Shown here: positions 36,295-44,500 of the stretch, in pieces
Layout: every line of letters begins with the position of its first letter
Position numbering within the stretch: position 1 is the first letter of the stretch
Assembly: GCF_041154455.1 (NCBI RefSeq)
Contig: NZ_AP028664.1
Coordinates: 5,147,001 to 5,211,000, forward strand
DNA from: Variovorax sp. V213
GTDB taxonomy: Bacteria > Pseudomonadota > Gammaproteobacteria > Burkholderiales > Burkholderiaceae_C
DNA length: 64,000 bases
Reading direction: 5' to 3'
Translations under genes and position numbers: made by a program
Notes under the pieces: model-generated
The model's database searches: none
Told to the model about the DNA's origin: nothing
Seen by the model: the letters and a program-made list of their open reading frames with translations, nothing else

Positions 36295-36321
36295 ATTATG
36301 GGTGAAATATGTGAAATGCAA
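36295..36321 (-). promoter_or_regulatory. Candidate promoter of the RRM gene
   Basis: On the minus strand TTGCAT (36321-36316) and CATAAT (36300-36295), with a short 15-base spacer. Start of transcription would fall near 36288, giving a leader of about 130 bases as in cold-shock genes. Confidence 0.4.
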
Positions 36322-36425
36322 GCAGGAATTTGCTGCTTCCGGCAGGGCCTCCAAAAAATTCGAAAAGCTAGCGCCCGCTTACAGCCCGGCGGGGGGCAGC
36401 CGGCCGGTTAGGTAGAATCCCGAGC

Positions 36426-36611
36426 GTCATTGGGGAGTAGCCGCCTTCCACCGCGAGAAGGGCCCGCGTCAACAGACTTGTCCTGCCCCACACAGGACAT
36501 GGCGCGTGCAGTGAATCACCTGGCGAGACCTTTGACCGTGCAACTTCGGGAATATGGCCGAAGGTGTTGCACGGTCAATTGCGTCCTTCGGCCCAAGGAA
36601 CCCCTGCCCTC
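36426..36611 (+). ncRNA. yybP-ykoY (manganese) riboswitch leader
   Basis: The aptamer (36426-36536) carries the conserved GGGGAGTAGC, CGTCAACAGACT and GGCGAGACCTTTG segments. P1 pairs GTCA-GG (36426-36433) with CC-TGAC (36529-36536). A TAGAAT -10 at 36413-36418 puts the transcript start close to 36426. The 3' arm of P1 overlaps a long hairpin (stem arms 36534-36544 and 36566-36576), so the two are exclusive. TCCTT (36584-36588) can pair with AAGGA (36595-36599), the probable ribosome site. The class binds Mn2+ and usually turns on Mn exporters. Confidence 0.85.
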
Positions 36612-37175
36612 ATGGAAGCTTTTCTCGTTGCAACCGGCGTGGTCGCGCTCGCCGAAATGGGCGACAAGACCCAGTTGCTGGCCCTCTTGCTCGCGGCTCG
36701 TTTCAGAAAACCCTGGCCGATCGTGCTCGGCATCTTCGCCGCCACCATCGTCAACCATGCACTGGCCGGCGCGGTCGGCAACTACATCACCCGTTGGCTC
36801 GGCCCCGAGCTCCTGCGCTGGATCCTGGGCGGCTCGTTCATCGCCATGGCCGCGTGGATGCTGATTCCCGACAAGCTCGACGAAGACGACGCTCCCGCCG
36901 CCTCGCACTACGGCGTCTTCGGTACAACGCTCGTCGCGTTCTTCCTGGCCGAGATGGGCGACAAGACCCAGATCGCGACCGTCATGCTGGCCGCGCGCTT
37001 CACGCAGGCCTACGTCTGGGTGGTCGCGGGCACAACGCTCGGCATGATGCTGGCCAACGCCCCGGTTGTCTGGCTCGGCGAAAAGCTCGTGAAGCGCGTG
37101 CCGATCAAGCTCGTGCACGGCATCTCGGCCGCGATCTTCCTCGTGCTCGGCATCGTGATGATCGTCGGCTGGTAG
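36612..37175 (+). CDS. GDT1/TMEM165 (UPF0016) family, likely Mn2+ exporter
   Basis: 187 residues, six membrane helices in two repeats. Each repeat begins with the family motif EMGDKTQ (near residues 15-21 and 117-123), the cation site. GDT1 proteins move Mn2+ or Ca2+ in exchange for H+; bacterial members such as MneA export manganese. The yybP-ykoY riboswitch upstream strongly supports Mn-induced expression and a role in avoiding Mn toxicity. Confidence 0.92.
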   Translation: MEAFLVATGVVALAEMGDKTQLLALLLAARFRKPWPIVLGIFAATIVNHALAGAVGNYITRWLGPELLRWILGGSFIAMAAWMLIPDKLDEDDAPAASHYGVFGTTLVAFFLAEMGDKTQIATVMLAARFTQAYVWVVAGTTLGMMLANAPVVWLGEKLVKRVPIKLVHGISAAIFLVLGIVMIVGW

Positions 37176-37189
37176 TCCGGTGGGGGCGA

Positions 37190-37195
37190 TATACT
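37190..37195 (+). promoter_or_regulatory. Possible -10 element of metXW
   Basis: TATACT matches five of six bases of the -10 consensus. Transcription would begin near 37202, exactly where the SAM-II aptamer begins. No good -35 is seen. Confidence 0.35.
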
Positions 37196-37202
37196 GCTTC
37201 CT

Positions 37203-37253
37203 GCGCCGATTTGCTTCAGCTTGCGGGCGCTTTATAAATTCAGCTAAAGACAG
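37203..37253 (+). ncRNA. SAM-II (SAM-alpha) riboswitch aptamer upstream of metX
   Basis: The order of conserved parts matches SAM-II: P1 5' arm GCGCC (37203-37207), GATTTG, GCTTGC, P1 3' arm GGCGC (37226-37230), an A/U-rich spacer TTTATAAATT, and AGCTAAAG (37242-37249). AGCT in the loop and in the 3' segment could make the pseudoknot. SAM-II binds S-adenosylmethionine and turns off methionine genes; a terminator hairpin follows at 37267. Confidence 0.82.
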
Positions 37254-37266
37254 TCAGTTGGCGAAC

Positions 37267-37300
37267 AACCCGGCTCGTTTTTGGCGAGGCCGGGTTTTTT
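37267..37300 (+). terminator. Terminator/attenuator between SAM-II aptamer and metX
   Basis: The stem AACCCGGCTCG / CGAGGCCGGGTT (one bulge) is followed by six T's and ends only four bases before the metX ATG. It probably ends metX transcription when SAM is bound, and may also stop read-through from the Mn exporter gene. Because the ribosome site would fall within the hairpin, translation may be controlled too. Confidence 0.85.
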
Positions 37301-37304
37301 ATTG

Positions 37305-38489
37305 ATGTCGTCACCTCCTTTGGTCGTCTCTTCGCAGTCGATGCAGTTCGCGGGCCCGCTGGCCTTGCGCAGCGGCGCCTCGCTCGGCGGCTACACGCTC
37401 GCCTACGAAACCTACGGCACCTTGAATGCCGAGCGCAGCAATGCGGTGCTGGTGTGCCACGCGCTCAATGCGTCGCACCATGTCGCCGGCATCTACGAAG
37501 GCCAGGCCAAGTCCGAAGGCTGGTGGGACAACATGGTGGGCCCGGGCAAGCCGGTGGACACCGACCGCTTCTTCGTGATCGGCGTGAACAACCTCGGTTC
37601 CTGTTTCGGCTCGACCGGGCCGATGCATGTGAACCCCGCCACCGGCCGTGTCTATGGTGCCGACTTTCCGGTGGTCACGGTCGAGGACTGGGTCGATGCC
37701 CAGGCCGCGCTGCTCGATGCGCTCGGCATCCGCACGCTCGCGGCGGTGATGGGCGGCAGCCTGGGCGGCATGCAGGCGCTGTCGTGGACGCTGCAGTACC
37801 CCGACCGCGTGCGCCACGCCGTGGTGGTGGCGAGTGCCCCCAACCTCACGGCCGAGAACATCGCCTTCAATGAAGTGGCGCGCCGCGCGATCGTCACCGA
37901 CCCCGATTTCCATGGCGGCCACTTCTACGAGCACGGCGTCATACCCAAGCGCGGCCTGCGCATCGCGCGGATGATCGGCCACATCACCTACCTGAGCGAC
38001 GACGTCATGAACGAGAAGTTCGGACGCATCCTGCGCAGCGCGGTCGAAGGCGAGGCGGCGGGGCTGGACTACCGCTATTCCACGCAGGAGATCGAATTCC
38101 AGATCGAGAGCTACCTGCGCTACCAGGGCGACAAGTTCAGCGAGTACTTCGACGCCAACACCTACCTCCTGATCACGCGCGCACTCGACTACTTCGACCC
38201 TGCGCGCGCCCATGGCGGCAACCTCAGCGTGGCCCTCGCGCGCGCCACGGCCAAGTTCCTGCTCGTGAGCTTCAAGACCGATTGGCGCTTCTCGCCCGCG
38301 CGCAGCCGCGAACTGGTGAAGGCGCTGCTCGACAACCGCCGCAACGTGAGCTACGCCGAGATCGACGCGCCGCACGGGCACGATGCCTTCCTGCTCGACG
38401 ACGTGCGCTACATGGGCGTGGTGCGGTCCTATTTCGAGCGCGTGGCGCACGAGATCCAGGCCGAAGGAAGCGCGGAGCTGACCCAATGA
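37305..38489 (+). CDS. metX: Homoserine O-acyltransferase MetX
   Basis: 394 residues from ATG 37305. The alpha/beta-hydrolase nucleophile elbow is GGSLGGMQALSW and the catalytic His lies in IDAPHGHDAFLLD. The SAM-II riboswitch upstream and metW downstream fix the pathway: it activates homoserine for methionine synthesis. Acetyl versus succinyl as donor cannot be told safely here. The start lies unusually close to the upstream terminator and lacks a separate ribosome site; an internal ATG at 37341 is possible. Confidence 0.95.
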   Translation: MSSPPLVVSSQSMQFAGPLALRSGASLGGYTLAYETYGTLNAERSNAVLVCHALNASHHVAGIYEGQAKSEGWWDNMVGPGKPVDTDRFFVIGVNNLGSCFGSTGPMHVNPATGRVYGADFPVVTVEDWVDAQAALLDALGIRTLAAVMGGSLGGMQALSWTLQYPDRVRHAVVVASAPNLTAENIAFNEVARRAIVTDPDFHGGHFYEHGVIPKRGLRIARMIGHITYLSDDVMNEKFGRILRSAVEGEAAGLDYRYSTQEIEFQIESYLRYQGDKFSEYFDANTYLLITRALDYFDPARAHGGNLSVALARATAKFLLVSFKTDWRFSPARSRELVKALLDNRRNVSYAEIDAPHGHDAFLLDDVRYMGVVRSYFERVAHEIQAEGSAELTQ

Positions 38490-39073
38490 GCGACATCGAA
38501 ACCCAGCGCCTCATCGCCAATCTCGTGCCCGAGGGCTCGCGCGTGCTCGACCTCGGCTGCGGCGACGGCGCCATGCTCGACCTGCTGCAGCGCGAGCGCG
38601 GCTGCACCGGCTACGGCGTGGAAATTGCCGACGGCAACGTGCTGCAGTGCATCCGCCGCGGTGTCGACGTGATCCAGCTGAACCTCGACGAAGGACTGGC
38701 GGTGTTCGACGACGCCACGTTCGACGTGGTGCTGCAGATCGACACGCTGCAGCACTTGCGCAATGCCGAGATCATGCTGCGCGAAACAGCGCGCGTGGGC
38801 CGCATCGGCATCGTGGCCTTCCCCAACTTTGCGCATTGGCCCAACCGCATCAGCATCGCCCGCGGCCGCATGCCGGTGACGCGCCGCCTGCCCTACCAGT
38901 GGTACGACACGCCCAACATCCGGGTCGGCACTTTCAAGGACTTCGAGGTGCTGGCGCAGAAGAACAGCCTGCGCGTGCTCGATGCCTTCGGCGTGCAGGA
39001 AGGCCGCAGCGTGCGCTGGCTGCCCAATGCGCGGGCGGGTACGGCCGTGTTCAAGTTCGAGCGGGAGCGCTGA
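38486..39073 (+). CDS. metW: Methionine biosynthesis protein MetW
   Basis: 195 residues of a class I SAM-methyltransferase fold with RVLDLGCGDGAMLDLL as the SAM motif, and the family stretch LQIDTLQHLRN. MetW accompanies MetX in proteobacteria and supports its activity. The ATG overlaps the metX stop (ATGA). Shared with metX in one riboswitch-controlled transcript. Confidence 0.95.
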   Translation: MSDIETQRLIANLVPEGSRVLDLGCGDGAMLDLLQRERGCTGYGVEIADGNVLQCIRRGVDVIQLNLDEGLAVFDDATFDVVLQIDTLQHLRNAEIMLRETARVGRIGIVAFPNFAHWPNRISIARGRMPVTRRLPYQWYDTPNIRVGTFKDFEVLAQKNSLRVLDAFGVQEGRSVRWLPNARAGTAVFKFERER

Positions 39074-39107
39074 GCGATTCCGTGCCCTGACTGAAAACGG
39101 CCGCCCC

Positions 39108-39698
39108 ATGAGCTTCACGCTCTCGCAACCGGCGCACAGCGAACTGCTGGTCAAGAAGAGCCGCTTCATCGGCTGCGTGCAGCCGGTGGCCGACCGGGCC
39201 GCAGCCCTGGCCGTGGTGGCATCGCTTCGCAACGAACACCCTGCCGCCGCGCATGTCTGCTGGGCCCTCATGGCGGGCGGCCAATCGGCGGCCAACGACG
39301 ATGGCGAGCCGGGCGGCACCGCCGGACGGCCGATGCTCGAGGTGCTGCGGCACCAGCAGCTCGAAGGCGTGCTCGCCACGGTGGTCCGCTACTTCGGCGG
39401 CATCAAGCTGGGCGCGGGCGGGCTCGTGCGGGCCTACACCGATGCCGTGGCGCAGGCCTGCCTCGGGGCGACGCTGGTTCCGCTGGTGCGCCAGCGGCTG
39501 CTGCAATGCGCCGTGCCCTATGCGCTCGAGGGGCTGGTGCGGCGCGAGATCGCCGCCGCGGCCGGCGCCTCGCTGGTCGAGGTGCGGCATGGCGACGCGG
39601 TGGACTTCACGTTCACGCTGCCCGAGCCCGAGGCCTGCAGCTTCATCGCCCGCCTCGACGATGCTGCGCAAGGGCGCGCCGTCTGGCAGCAGGCGTGA
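39108..39698 (+). CDS. YigZ/IMPACT family protein
   Basis: 196 residues. The N-terminal UPF0029 domain (about 10-120) has KKSRFIGCVQPV, HVCWALMAG, NDDGEPGGTAGRP and VRYFGGIKLGAGGLVRAY, all signature stretches. A second small ferredoxin-like domain follows. The bacterial members' molecular role is not settled; eukaryotic IMPACT inhibits GCN2. The 3' end overlaps the convergent channel gene by 56 bases. Confidence 0.92.
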   Translation: MSFTLSQPAHSELLVKKSRFIGCVQPVADRAAALAVVASLRNEHPAAAHVCWALMAGGQSAANDDGEPGGTAGRPMLEVLRHQQLEGVLATVVRYFGGIKLGAGGLVRAYTDAVAQACLGATLVPLVRQRLLQCAVPYALEGLVRREIAAAAGASLVEVRHGDAVDFTFTLPEPEACSFIARLDDAAQGRAVWQQA

Positions 39699-40572
39699 GC
39701 CGCCGCGCGGGAGCCGCCGGGGCCGAGGGCGGCACCATCGCCAGCACGCCCCGCCCCCCCAATGGCACAGGCGCCCCATCGTCGTCGGGGCCGCGGCGCG
39801 CCATCTCGGCCGTGACGATGCCGGTCGGCACGGCCAATACGCCCCAGCCCAGCAGCATCATCACCGAGGCAATGGCACGGCCGAGATCCGTCTTGGGCAC
39901 GAGGTCGCCGAAGCCCACCGTGGCCATGGTCGAGATGGCCCAGTAGATTGCGACCGGAATGCTGGTGAAGCCGTGCACCGGGCCTTCCACCACGTACATC
40001 AGCGTGCCCATCACCAGCACCACCAGCATCACGAAGCCGACGAACACCGTGATCTTGCGGCGGCTCGCGGCCACGGCCGAGACCAGTGCACGGTATTCCA
40101 CCGAGTAGCGCGACAGCTTGAAGATGCGGAACACGCGCAGCAGCCGCAGGACGCGCACGTCGATGAGGTAGGCAAGCTCGGGCGCGAGCGCCACCAGGAA
40201 GGTCGGCAGCAGCGCAAGCAGGTCGATCACGCCATAGAAACTCAGCGCATAGCGCAGCGGCTTGTTCACGCAGGCGAGCCGCGCGATGTATTCGAGCGTG
40301 AACAGGATGGTGAACGTCCATTCGAGCACGTTGAACACAGGCCGCCATTGCTCGCGGATCGACTGCACGCTGTCGAGGATCACCACCAGCACGCTGGTCA
40401 CGATCACGGCGATCAAGGCCAGGTCGAAGAGCAGGCCCGCGCGCGTGTCGGCCTCGAAGATCACCGTGAACAGCCGGTGCCGCCAGCCGCCCGCCGGCTT
40501 GTCGAAGCGCGCATCGATGGTCGAAGAGATGGCGAAGGTCCGGGCAGCGGGGGCGGTGTTCGATCGGGTCAT
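39643..40572 (-). CDS. Voltage-gated-type potassium channel (ion transporter)
   Basis: 309 residues. Six membrane helices, with S4 rich in arginine at three-residue spacing (VRVLRLLRVFRIFKLSRY). The pore filter reads TVGFGD instead of the common TVGYGD, still potassium-type. N- and C-terminal tails are cytosolic; the C-terminus is Ala/Arg-rich and lies where the gene overlaps yigZ. It likely passes K+ under voltage control. Confidence 0.88.
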   Translation of the reverse strand: MTRSNTAPAARTFAISSTIDARFDKPAGGWRHRLFTVIFEADTRAGLLFDLALIAVIVTSVLVVILDSVQSIREQWRPVFNVLEWTFTILFTLEYIARLACVNKPLRYALSFYGVIDLLALLPTFLVALAPELAYLIDVRVLRLLRVFRIFKLSRYSVEYRALVSAVAASRRKITVFVGFVMLVVLVMGTLMYVVEGPVHGFTSIPVAIYWAISTMATVGFGDLVPKTDLGRAIASVMMLLGWGVLAVPTGIVTAEMARRGPDDDGAPVPLGGRGVLAMVPPSAPAAPARRLTPAARRRALAQHRRGGR

Positions 40573-40708
40573 CTTGCGGGGCCGGAGGCACTGGAGAGCG
40601 CCATTGTCGGACGGCCATGGGATTTATTCAGTTACGTTTCTTGCGCAATGAAGTGCCGCAGGCCGCGAGGGGGTTCTTACGATAGCCCCTTTGTTGAGGA
40701 GCTCCCCA

Positions 40709-41224
40709 TTGGCTACACAGTCCCCCTTTTTCGGCAAGCGTGATCGTGACACCGACTCGTTGACCTCCCGCCCCGCGCCGCTGGTGGGTTCGGGTACCAA
40801 TCTCTCGGGTTCGCCCGTCAACCCTTCATCGCTGACCGCTCAGCAAGGCGGCCTCACCGCAGCGACTGCACCCGCCAAGGAAGGCGGCAGCAAGCTCACC
40901 GTCGGCCCCAACATCAAGCTCAAGGGCGTCGAGATCACCGACTGCGACACGCTCGTGGTCGAAGGCCTGGTCGAGGCCACGATGGACTCGCGCCTGATGC
41001 AGATCGCCGAACAGGGCGAGTTCAAGGGCTCGGCTGAAATCGACATCGCCGAAATCCGCGGCGTGTTCGACGGCAACCTCACGGTGCGCGAAAAGCTCGT
41101 GATCCATTCGACCGGCAAGGTCACCGGCAAGATCCGCTACGGCAAGATCGTGATCGAGGAAGGCGGCCAGCTGTCGGGCGAGATCAGCTTCGGCGCCAAG
41201 CCGTCGCTGCAAGCCGCGGCCTGA
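40709..41224 (+). CDS. Bactofilin family cytoskeletal protein
   Basis: 171 residues from TTG 40709, chosen over the upstream TTG 40691 because AGGAG (40697-40701) is seven bases ahead. A disordered N-terminus (about 1-65) precedes the beta-helical bactofilin domain (KLTVGPNIKLKGVEITDCDT, GEFKGSAEIDIAEIRGVFDG, KVTGKIRYGKIVIEEGGQLS). Bactofilins polymerise without nucleotides and organise envelope growth or motility. A terminator lies past its end within the convergent gene. Confidence 0.9.
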   Translation: MATQSPFFGKRDRDTDSLTSRPAPLVGSGTNLSGSPVNPSSLTAQQGGLTAATAPAKEGGSKLTVGPNIKLKGVEITDCDTLVVEGLVEATMDSRLMQIAEQGEFKGSAEIDIAEIRGVFDGNLTVREKLVIHSTGKVTGKIRYGKIVIEEGGQLSGEISFGAKPSLQAAA

Positions 41225-42022
41225 TCAGGCTGCTTCTTCAGGCGGCTTCCAACCCAGGCGCTCCAGCAAGGCACCGGCCGCGGCCGGTGCTTTTTCTTTG
41301 GCGCCGTTGATGAAGTAGACGAACACCTCGCGCTTGCTGGGCGATTCGGCCCATTGCTGCGCGCGCTCGGCCCAGCTGTCGAGCGCTTTCGGCGCATAGC
41401 CGGTCTTGAACTTGGCGTCGGCCATCATGAGCCGTGCATAGGCAAAGTCGCCCTCGGGCTCCTCGAACGACGGGAACTTGTCTGCGTCGGTGAACACGGT
41501 CGACACCTTGTGCTTCTTCGCGAGCGCCTGGTAGGCGGGCGTGATGAAGCTTTCGTGCCGCACGTCCATCACGTGGCGCAGCACGCGGCTGCCCTCCTTC
41601 TTCGGCAGCAGCTCCAGAAAAGCCTCGAAGTCTTCCGCATCGAACTGCTTGGTGGGCATGAACTGCCACACGATCGGGCCGAGCTTGTCGCCCAGTTCGA
41701 CCACGCCGCTTTCGATGAAGCGCTTGATCGAGTCTCCCGCGGTGGCAAGCACCTTGCGATTCGTGGTGAAGCGCGAGGCTTTCATCGAGAACATGAAGTC
41801 GTCCGGCACCTCGTCGTGCCATTTGCGGAAGGTCTCGGGCTTGAAGGTGCTGTAGTAGGTGCCGTTGATCTCGATGGCGCTCACCTGGCGGCTCGCATAG
41901 CGCAATTCCTTGGCATGCGCGAGCCCCTTGGGATAGAAGTTGTCGCGCCAGGGCTCGTAGGTCCAGCCGCCGATGCCTACCTTGATATCCACCGGGTTCC
42001 GAGTCGATGTTGCCTTGCTCAC
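41225..42022 (-). CDS. DUF72 domain protein
   Basis: 265 residues with a TIM-barrel style DUF72 fold. Recognisable stretches are IKVGIGGWTYEPWRDNFYP, VSAIEINGTYYSTF, FSMKASRF and LPPKK-like loop LLPKKEGSRVLRH. The family is widespread; its biochemical role is unknown. The start of its 3' coding part carries a perfect terminator hairpin for the bactofilin gene. The gene begins 92 bases from the M20 gene (divergent). Confidence 0.88.
   Translation of the reverse strand: MSKATSTRNPVDIKVGIGGWTYEPWRDNFYPKGLAHAKELRYASRQVSAIEINGTYYSTFKPETFRKWHDEVPDDFMFSMKASRFTTNRKVLATAGDSIKRFIESGVVELGDKLGPIVWQFMPTKQFDAEDFEAFLELLPKKEGSRVLRHVMDVRHESFITPAYQALAKKHKVSTVFTDADKFPSFEEPEGDFAYARLMMADAKFKTGYAPKALDSWAERAQQWAESPSKREVFVYFINGAKEKAPAAAGALLERLGWKPPEEAA
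41271..41296 (+). terminator. Terminator of bactofilin, inside the DUF72 coding region
   Basis: GCACCGGCCGCGGCCGGTGC is a perfect palindrome followed by TTTTTC, 46 bases beyond the bactofilin stop. It lies within the last codons of the convergent DUF72 gene (the Ala-rich APAAAGALL part). Confidence 0.85.
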
Positions 42023-42113
42023 ATTGCGCTCCGGGTTGAGATCGCCCGCACTCTACGCGGGGTCGCGCGCGGGCGCAAAATGCGTTTTTTCGTCACCCGC
42101 GGAGAACCCCCCG

Positions 42114-43625
42114 ATGAACGCCCCCCTGCACCGCGAAATGCCCGCCGCAACGCTCGACGCCGAGCGCGCCCTGTACGATGTCAGCGCCCGATGGGACGGC
42201 GACATCGTCAAGCAACTCACCGACTACATCGCCATTCCCGCCAAGTCGCCCGGCTTCGATACCGAGTGGGCCGCCCACGGTTACCTTGAAACGGTGCTGC
42301 GCAACGCGGCCGCGTGGGTCGAGGCGCAGAAGGTCGAGGGCCTGAAGCTGGAGATCGTGCGCCTCGAAGGCCGCACGCCGGTGCTGTTCTTCGAAGTGCC
42401 GGCCACCGGCACCGACATGGGCGAGACCGTGCTGATGTACGGCCACCTCGACAAGCAACCCGAATTCACCGGCTGGCGCAACGACCTCGGCCCCTGGACG
42501 CCCAAGTACGAGAACGGCCTGCTTTACGGCCGCGGCGGCGCCGACGACGGCTATGCGGTCTATGCCAGCATTGCCGCGCTGCAGGCGCTCAAAAGCCAGG
42601 GCGCGGCGCATCCGCGGATCGTGGGCCTGATCGAGACCTGCGAGGAAAGCGGCTCCTACGACCTGCTGCCATACGTCGACGCGCTGCGTCCGCGGCTGGG
42701 CAATGTCGAGCTGGTGATCTGCCTGGACTCCGGCGCCGGCAACTACGACCAGCTGTGGCTCACCACCTCGCTGCGCGGCATGGCCAGCGGCACGCTCAAG
42801 GTCGAGGTGCTGACCGAAGGCATCCACTCGGGCGACGCCTCGGGCCTGGTGCCCTCGAGCTTCCGCATCATGCGGCAGGTGCTCGACCGCCTCGAAGACA
42901 GCGCCACCGGCCGCCTGCTGCCCGCGAGCTTCCATTGCGAAGTGCCGGCCGACCGCCTGGCGCAGGCCAGGGCCACCGCGGCCATCCTCGGCGAAGAGGT
43001 CTACAAGCGCTTTCCGTGGGCGCACTACGACTGCGGCGGCTCCACCATGTTCGCGCTGCCGACCACCACCGACCCGGTGGAAGCGCTGCTCAACCGCACC
43101 TGGAAGCCCACGCTGTCGGTCACGGGCGCCGAAGGCTTTCCGGCCTTGAAGGACGCCGGCAACGTGCTGCGCCCCTACACCGCCTTCAAGCTCTCGCTGC
43201 GCCTGCCGCCGCTGATCGATGCGGCCGAAGCGGTGCAGCAGCTGAAGACGCTGCTCGAAGACAACGCGCCCTACCAGGCGCGCGTGACCTTCGAAAGCGG
43301 TGGCGGTGCCACCGGCTGGAATGCGCCGACGATCACGCCCTGGTTCGAAGACGCACTCAACAAGGCCTCTCGGGCGCACTTCGGCGCCTCCTGCGGCTAC
43401 ATCGGCCAGGGCGGCACCATCCCGCTGATGAACATGCTGAGCGCCGGCTTCCCGAGGGCGCAGATGATGGTTTGCGGCGTGCTCGGACCGAAGAGCAATG
43501 CGCACGGACCCAACGAATTCCTGCATGTGCCCTACGCCAAGAAGCTCACGGCCGCCGTGGCCGAGGTGATTGCGGCCTTGCCGGCTGCGCATCGCGCTGC
43601 GGCCGCGGAGCCGGTCGCCGCTTGA
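42114..43625 (+). CDS. M20 family metallopeptidase
   Basis: 503 residues. Metal ligands are visible: YGHLDKQP, GRGGADDGYAVY, ETCEESGS and VICLDSGAG, typical of dizinc M20 peptidases. It is cytosolic (no signal peptide). Members include carboxypeptidases, dipeptidases and aminoacylases. GGAGA precedes the ATG. It is coupled to the hydrolase gene (TTGA overlap). Confidence 0.9.
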   Translation: MNAPLHREMPAATLDAERALYDVSARWDGDIVKQLTDYIAIPAKSPGFDTEWAAHGYLETVLRNAAAWVEAQKVEGLKLEIVRLEGRTPVLFFEVPATGTDMGETVLMYGHLDKQPEFTGWRNDLGPWTPKYENGLLYGRGGADDGYAVYASIAALQALKSQGAAHPRIVGLIETCEESGSYDLLPYVDALRPRLGNVELVICLDSGAGNYDQLWLTTSLRGMASGTLKVEVLTEGIHSGDASGLVPSSFRIMRQVLDRLEDSATGRLLPASFHCEVPADRLAQARATAAILGEEVYKRFPWAHYDCGGSTMFALPTTTDPVEALLNRTWKPTLSVTGAEGFPALKDAGNVLRPYTAFKLSLRLPPLIDAAEAVQQLKTLLEDNAPYQARVTFESGGGATGWNAPTITPWFEDALNKASRAHFGASCGYIGQGGTIPLMNMLSAGFPRAQMMVCGVLGPKSNAHGPNEFLHVPYAKKLTAAVAEVIAALPAAHRAAAAEPVAA

Positions 43626-44491
43626 ACGGACCCGCGCCGCTGACGCCACCTTTGCCGCCGCAGCGCGTTTCGCTGTCCACGCCCGACGGCGAGACGCTGT
43701 TGCTGCGCCGCTTTCCCGCGGCCGGCGCGTCGCGCGCCGTGGTGGTGCTGGTGCATGGCCTCGGCGAGCATGCCGGCCGCTATCAGGCATTGGCCGAGCG
43801 CCTGCACAGGTGGGGCTTCGCGGTGTGGGCGCATGACCATCACGGGCACGGCGAGTCGTCCGGCGCGCGCGGCGGCCTGCCGAGCGAGTTGCGGCTGGTC
43901 GACGACCTCGCGCTGGTCATCGACGACGCGCGGCGCGAGAACCCGGAATTGCCGCTGGTGCTGCTGGGCCACAGCCTGGGCGGGCTGGTCGCGGCCAGCC
44001 TGGTGGCGCGCGGCGTACGGCTGGTCGACGGGCTGGTGCTGTCCTCGCCGGGGCTCGATCCCGGCCTGAACGGATTCCAGAAGGCGCTGCTCGCGGTGCT
44101 GCCGCGCATTGCGCCCACGCTTCGCGTCGGCAATGGGCTGGACGACAATTTTCTTTCGCATGACCGCGCCGTGGTGCAGGCCTACCGTGACGATCCGCTC
44201 ACGCACGACCGCATCGGTGGCCGGCTGGCCCGCTTTCTCGCGCACGAAGGGGCTCTTGTGCAGCAGGCTGCGGCGCATTGGCCGGTCCCCACCTTGCTCA
44301 TCTACGCGGGCGACGACCGTCTGGTGGTGCCGGCTGCCAGCCGTGCCTTCGCCGAGGCGGCCGCGCCCAGCGGCATGGTCGAAGCGCGATGCTTCGAATC
44401 CCTGTACCACGAGATATTCAACGAGCTGGATGCCCAGCCGGTGTTCGCCGCGCTGCAGCGCTGGCTCGACAAGCGCTTTCCGCCGAACTGA
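43622..44491 (+). CDS. Alpha/beta hydrolase (monoacylglycerol lipase/lysophospholipase type)
   Basis: 289 residues from TTG 43622, overlapping the M20 stop. The oxyanion motif VLVHGLGEHAGRY, nucleophile GHSLGGLVA and C-terminal Asp/His (GDDRLV, LYHEIFNE) mark a serine hydrolase of the Hydrolase_4 family, with monoacylglycerol lipase or lysophospholipase members. No signal peptide. The start codon is rare, but the frame opens with proline-rich residues and no earlier ATG has a site. Confidence 0.87.
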   Translation: MNGPAPLTPPLPPQRVSLSTPDGETLLLRRFPAAGASRAVVVLVHGLGEHAGRYQALAERLHRWGFAVWAHDHHGHGESSGARGGLPSELRLVDDLALVIDDARRENPELPLVLLGHSLGGLVAASLVARGVRLVDGLVLSSPGLDPGLNGFQKALLAVLPRIAPTLRVGNGLDDNFLSHDRAVVQAYRDDPLTHDRIGGRLARFLAHEGALVQQAAAHWPVPTLLIYAGDDRLVVPAASRAFAEAAAPSGMVEARCFESLYHEIFNELDAQPVFAALQRWLDKRFPPN

Positions 44492-44500
44492 AGGGGCGTT

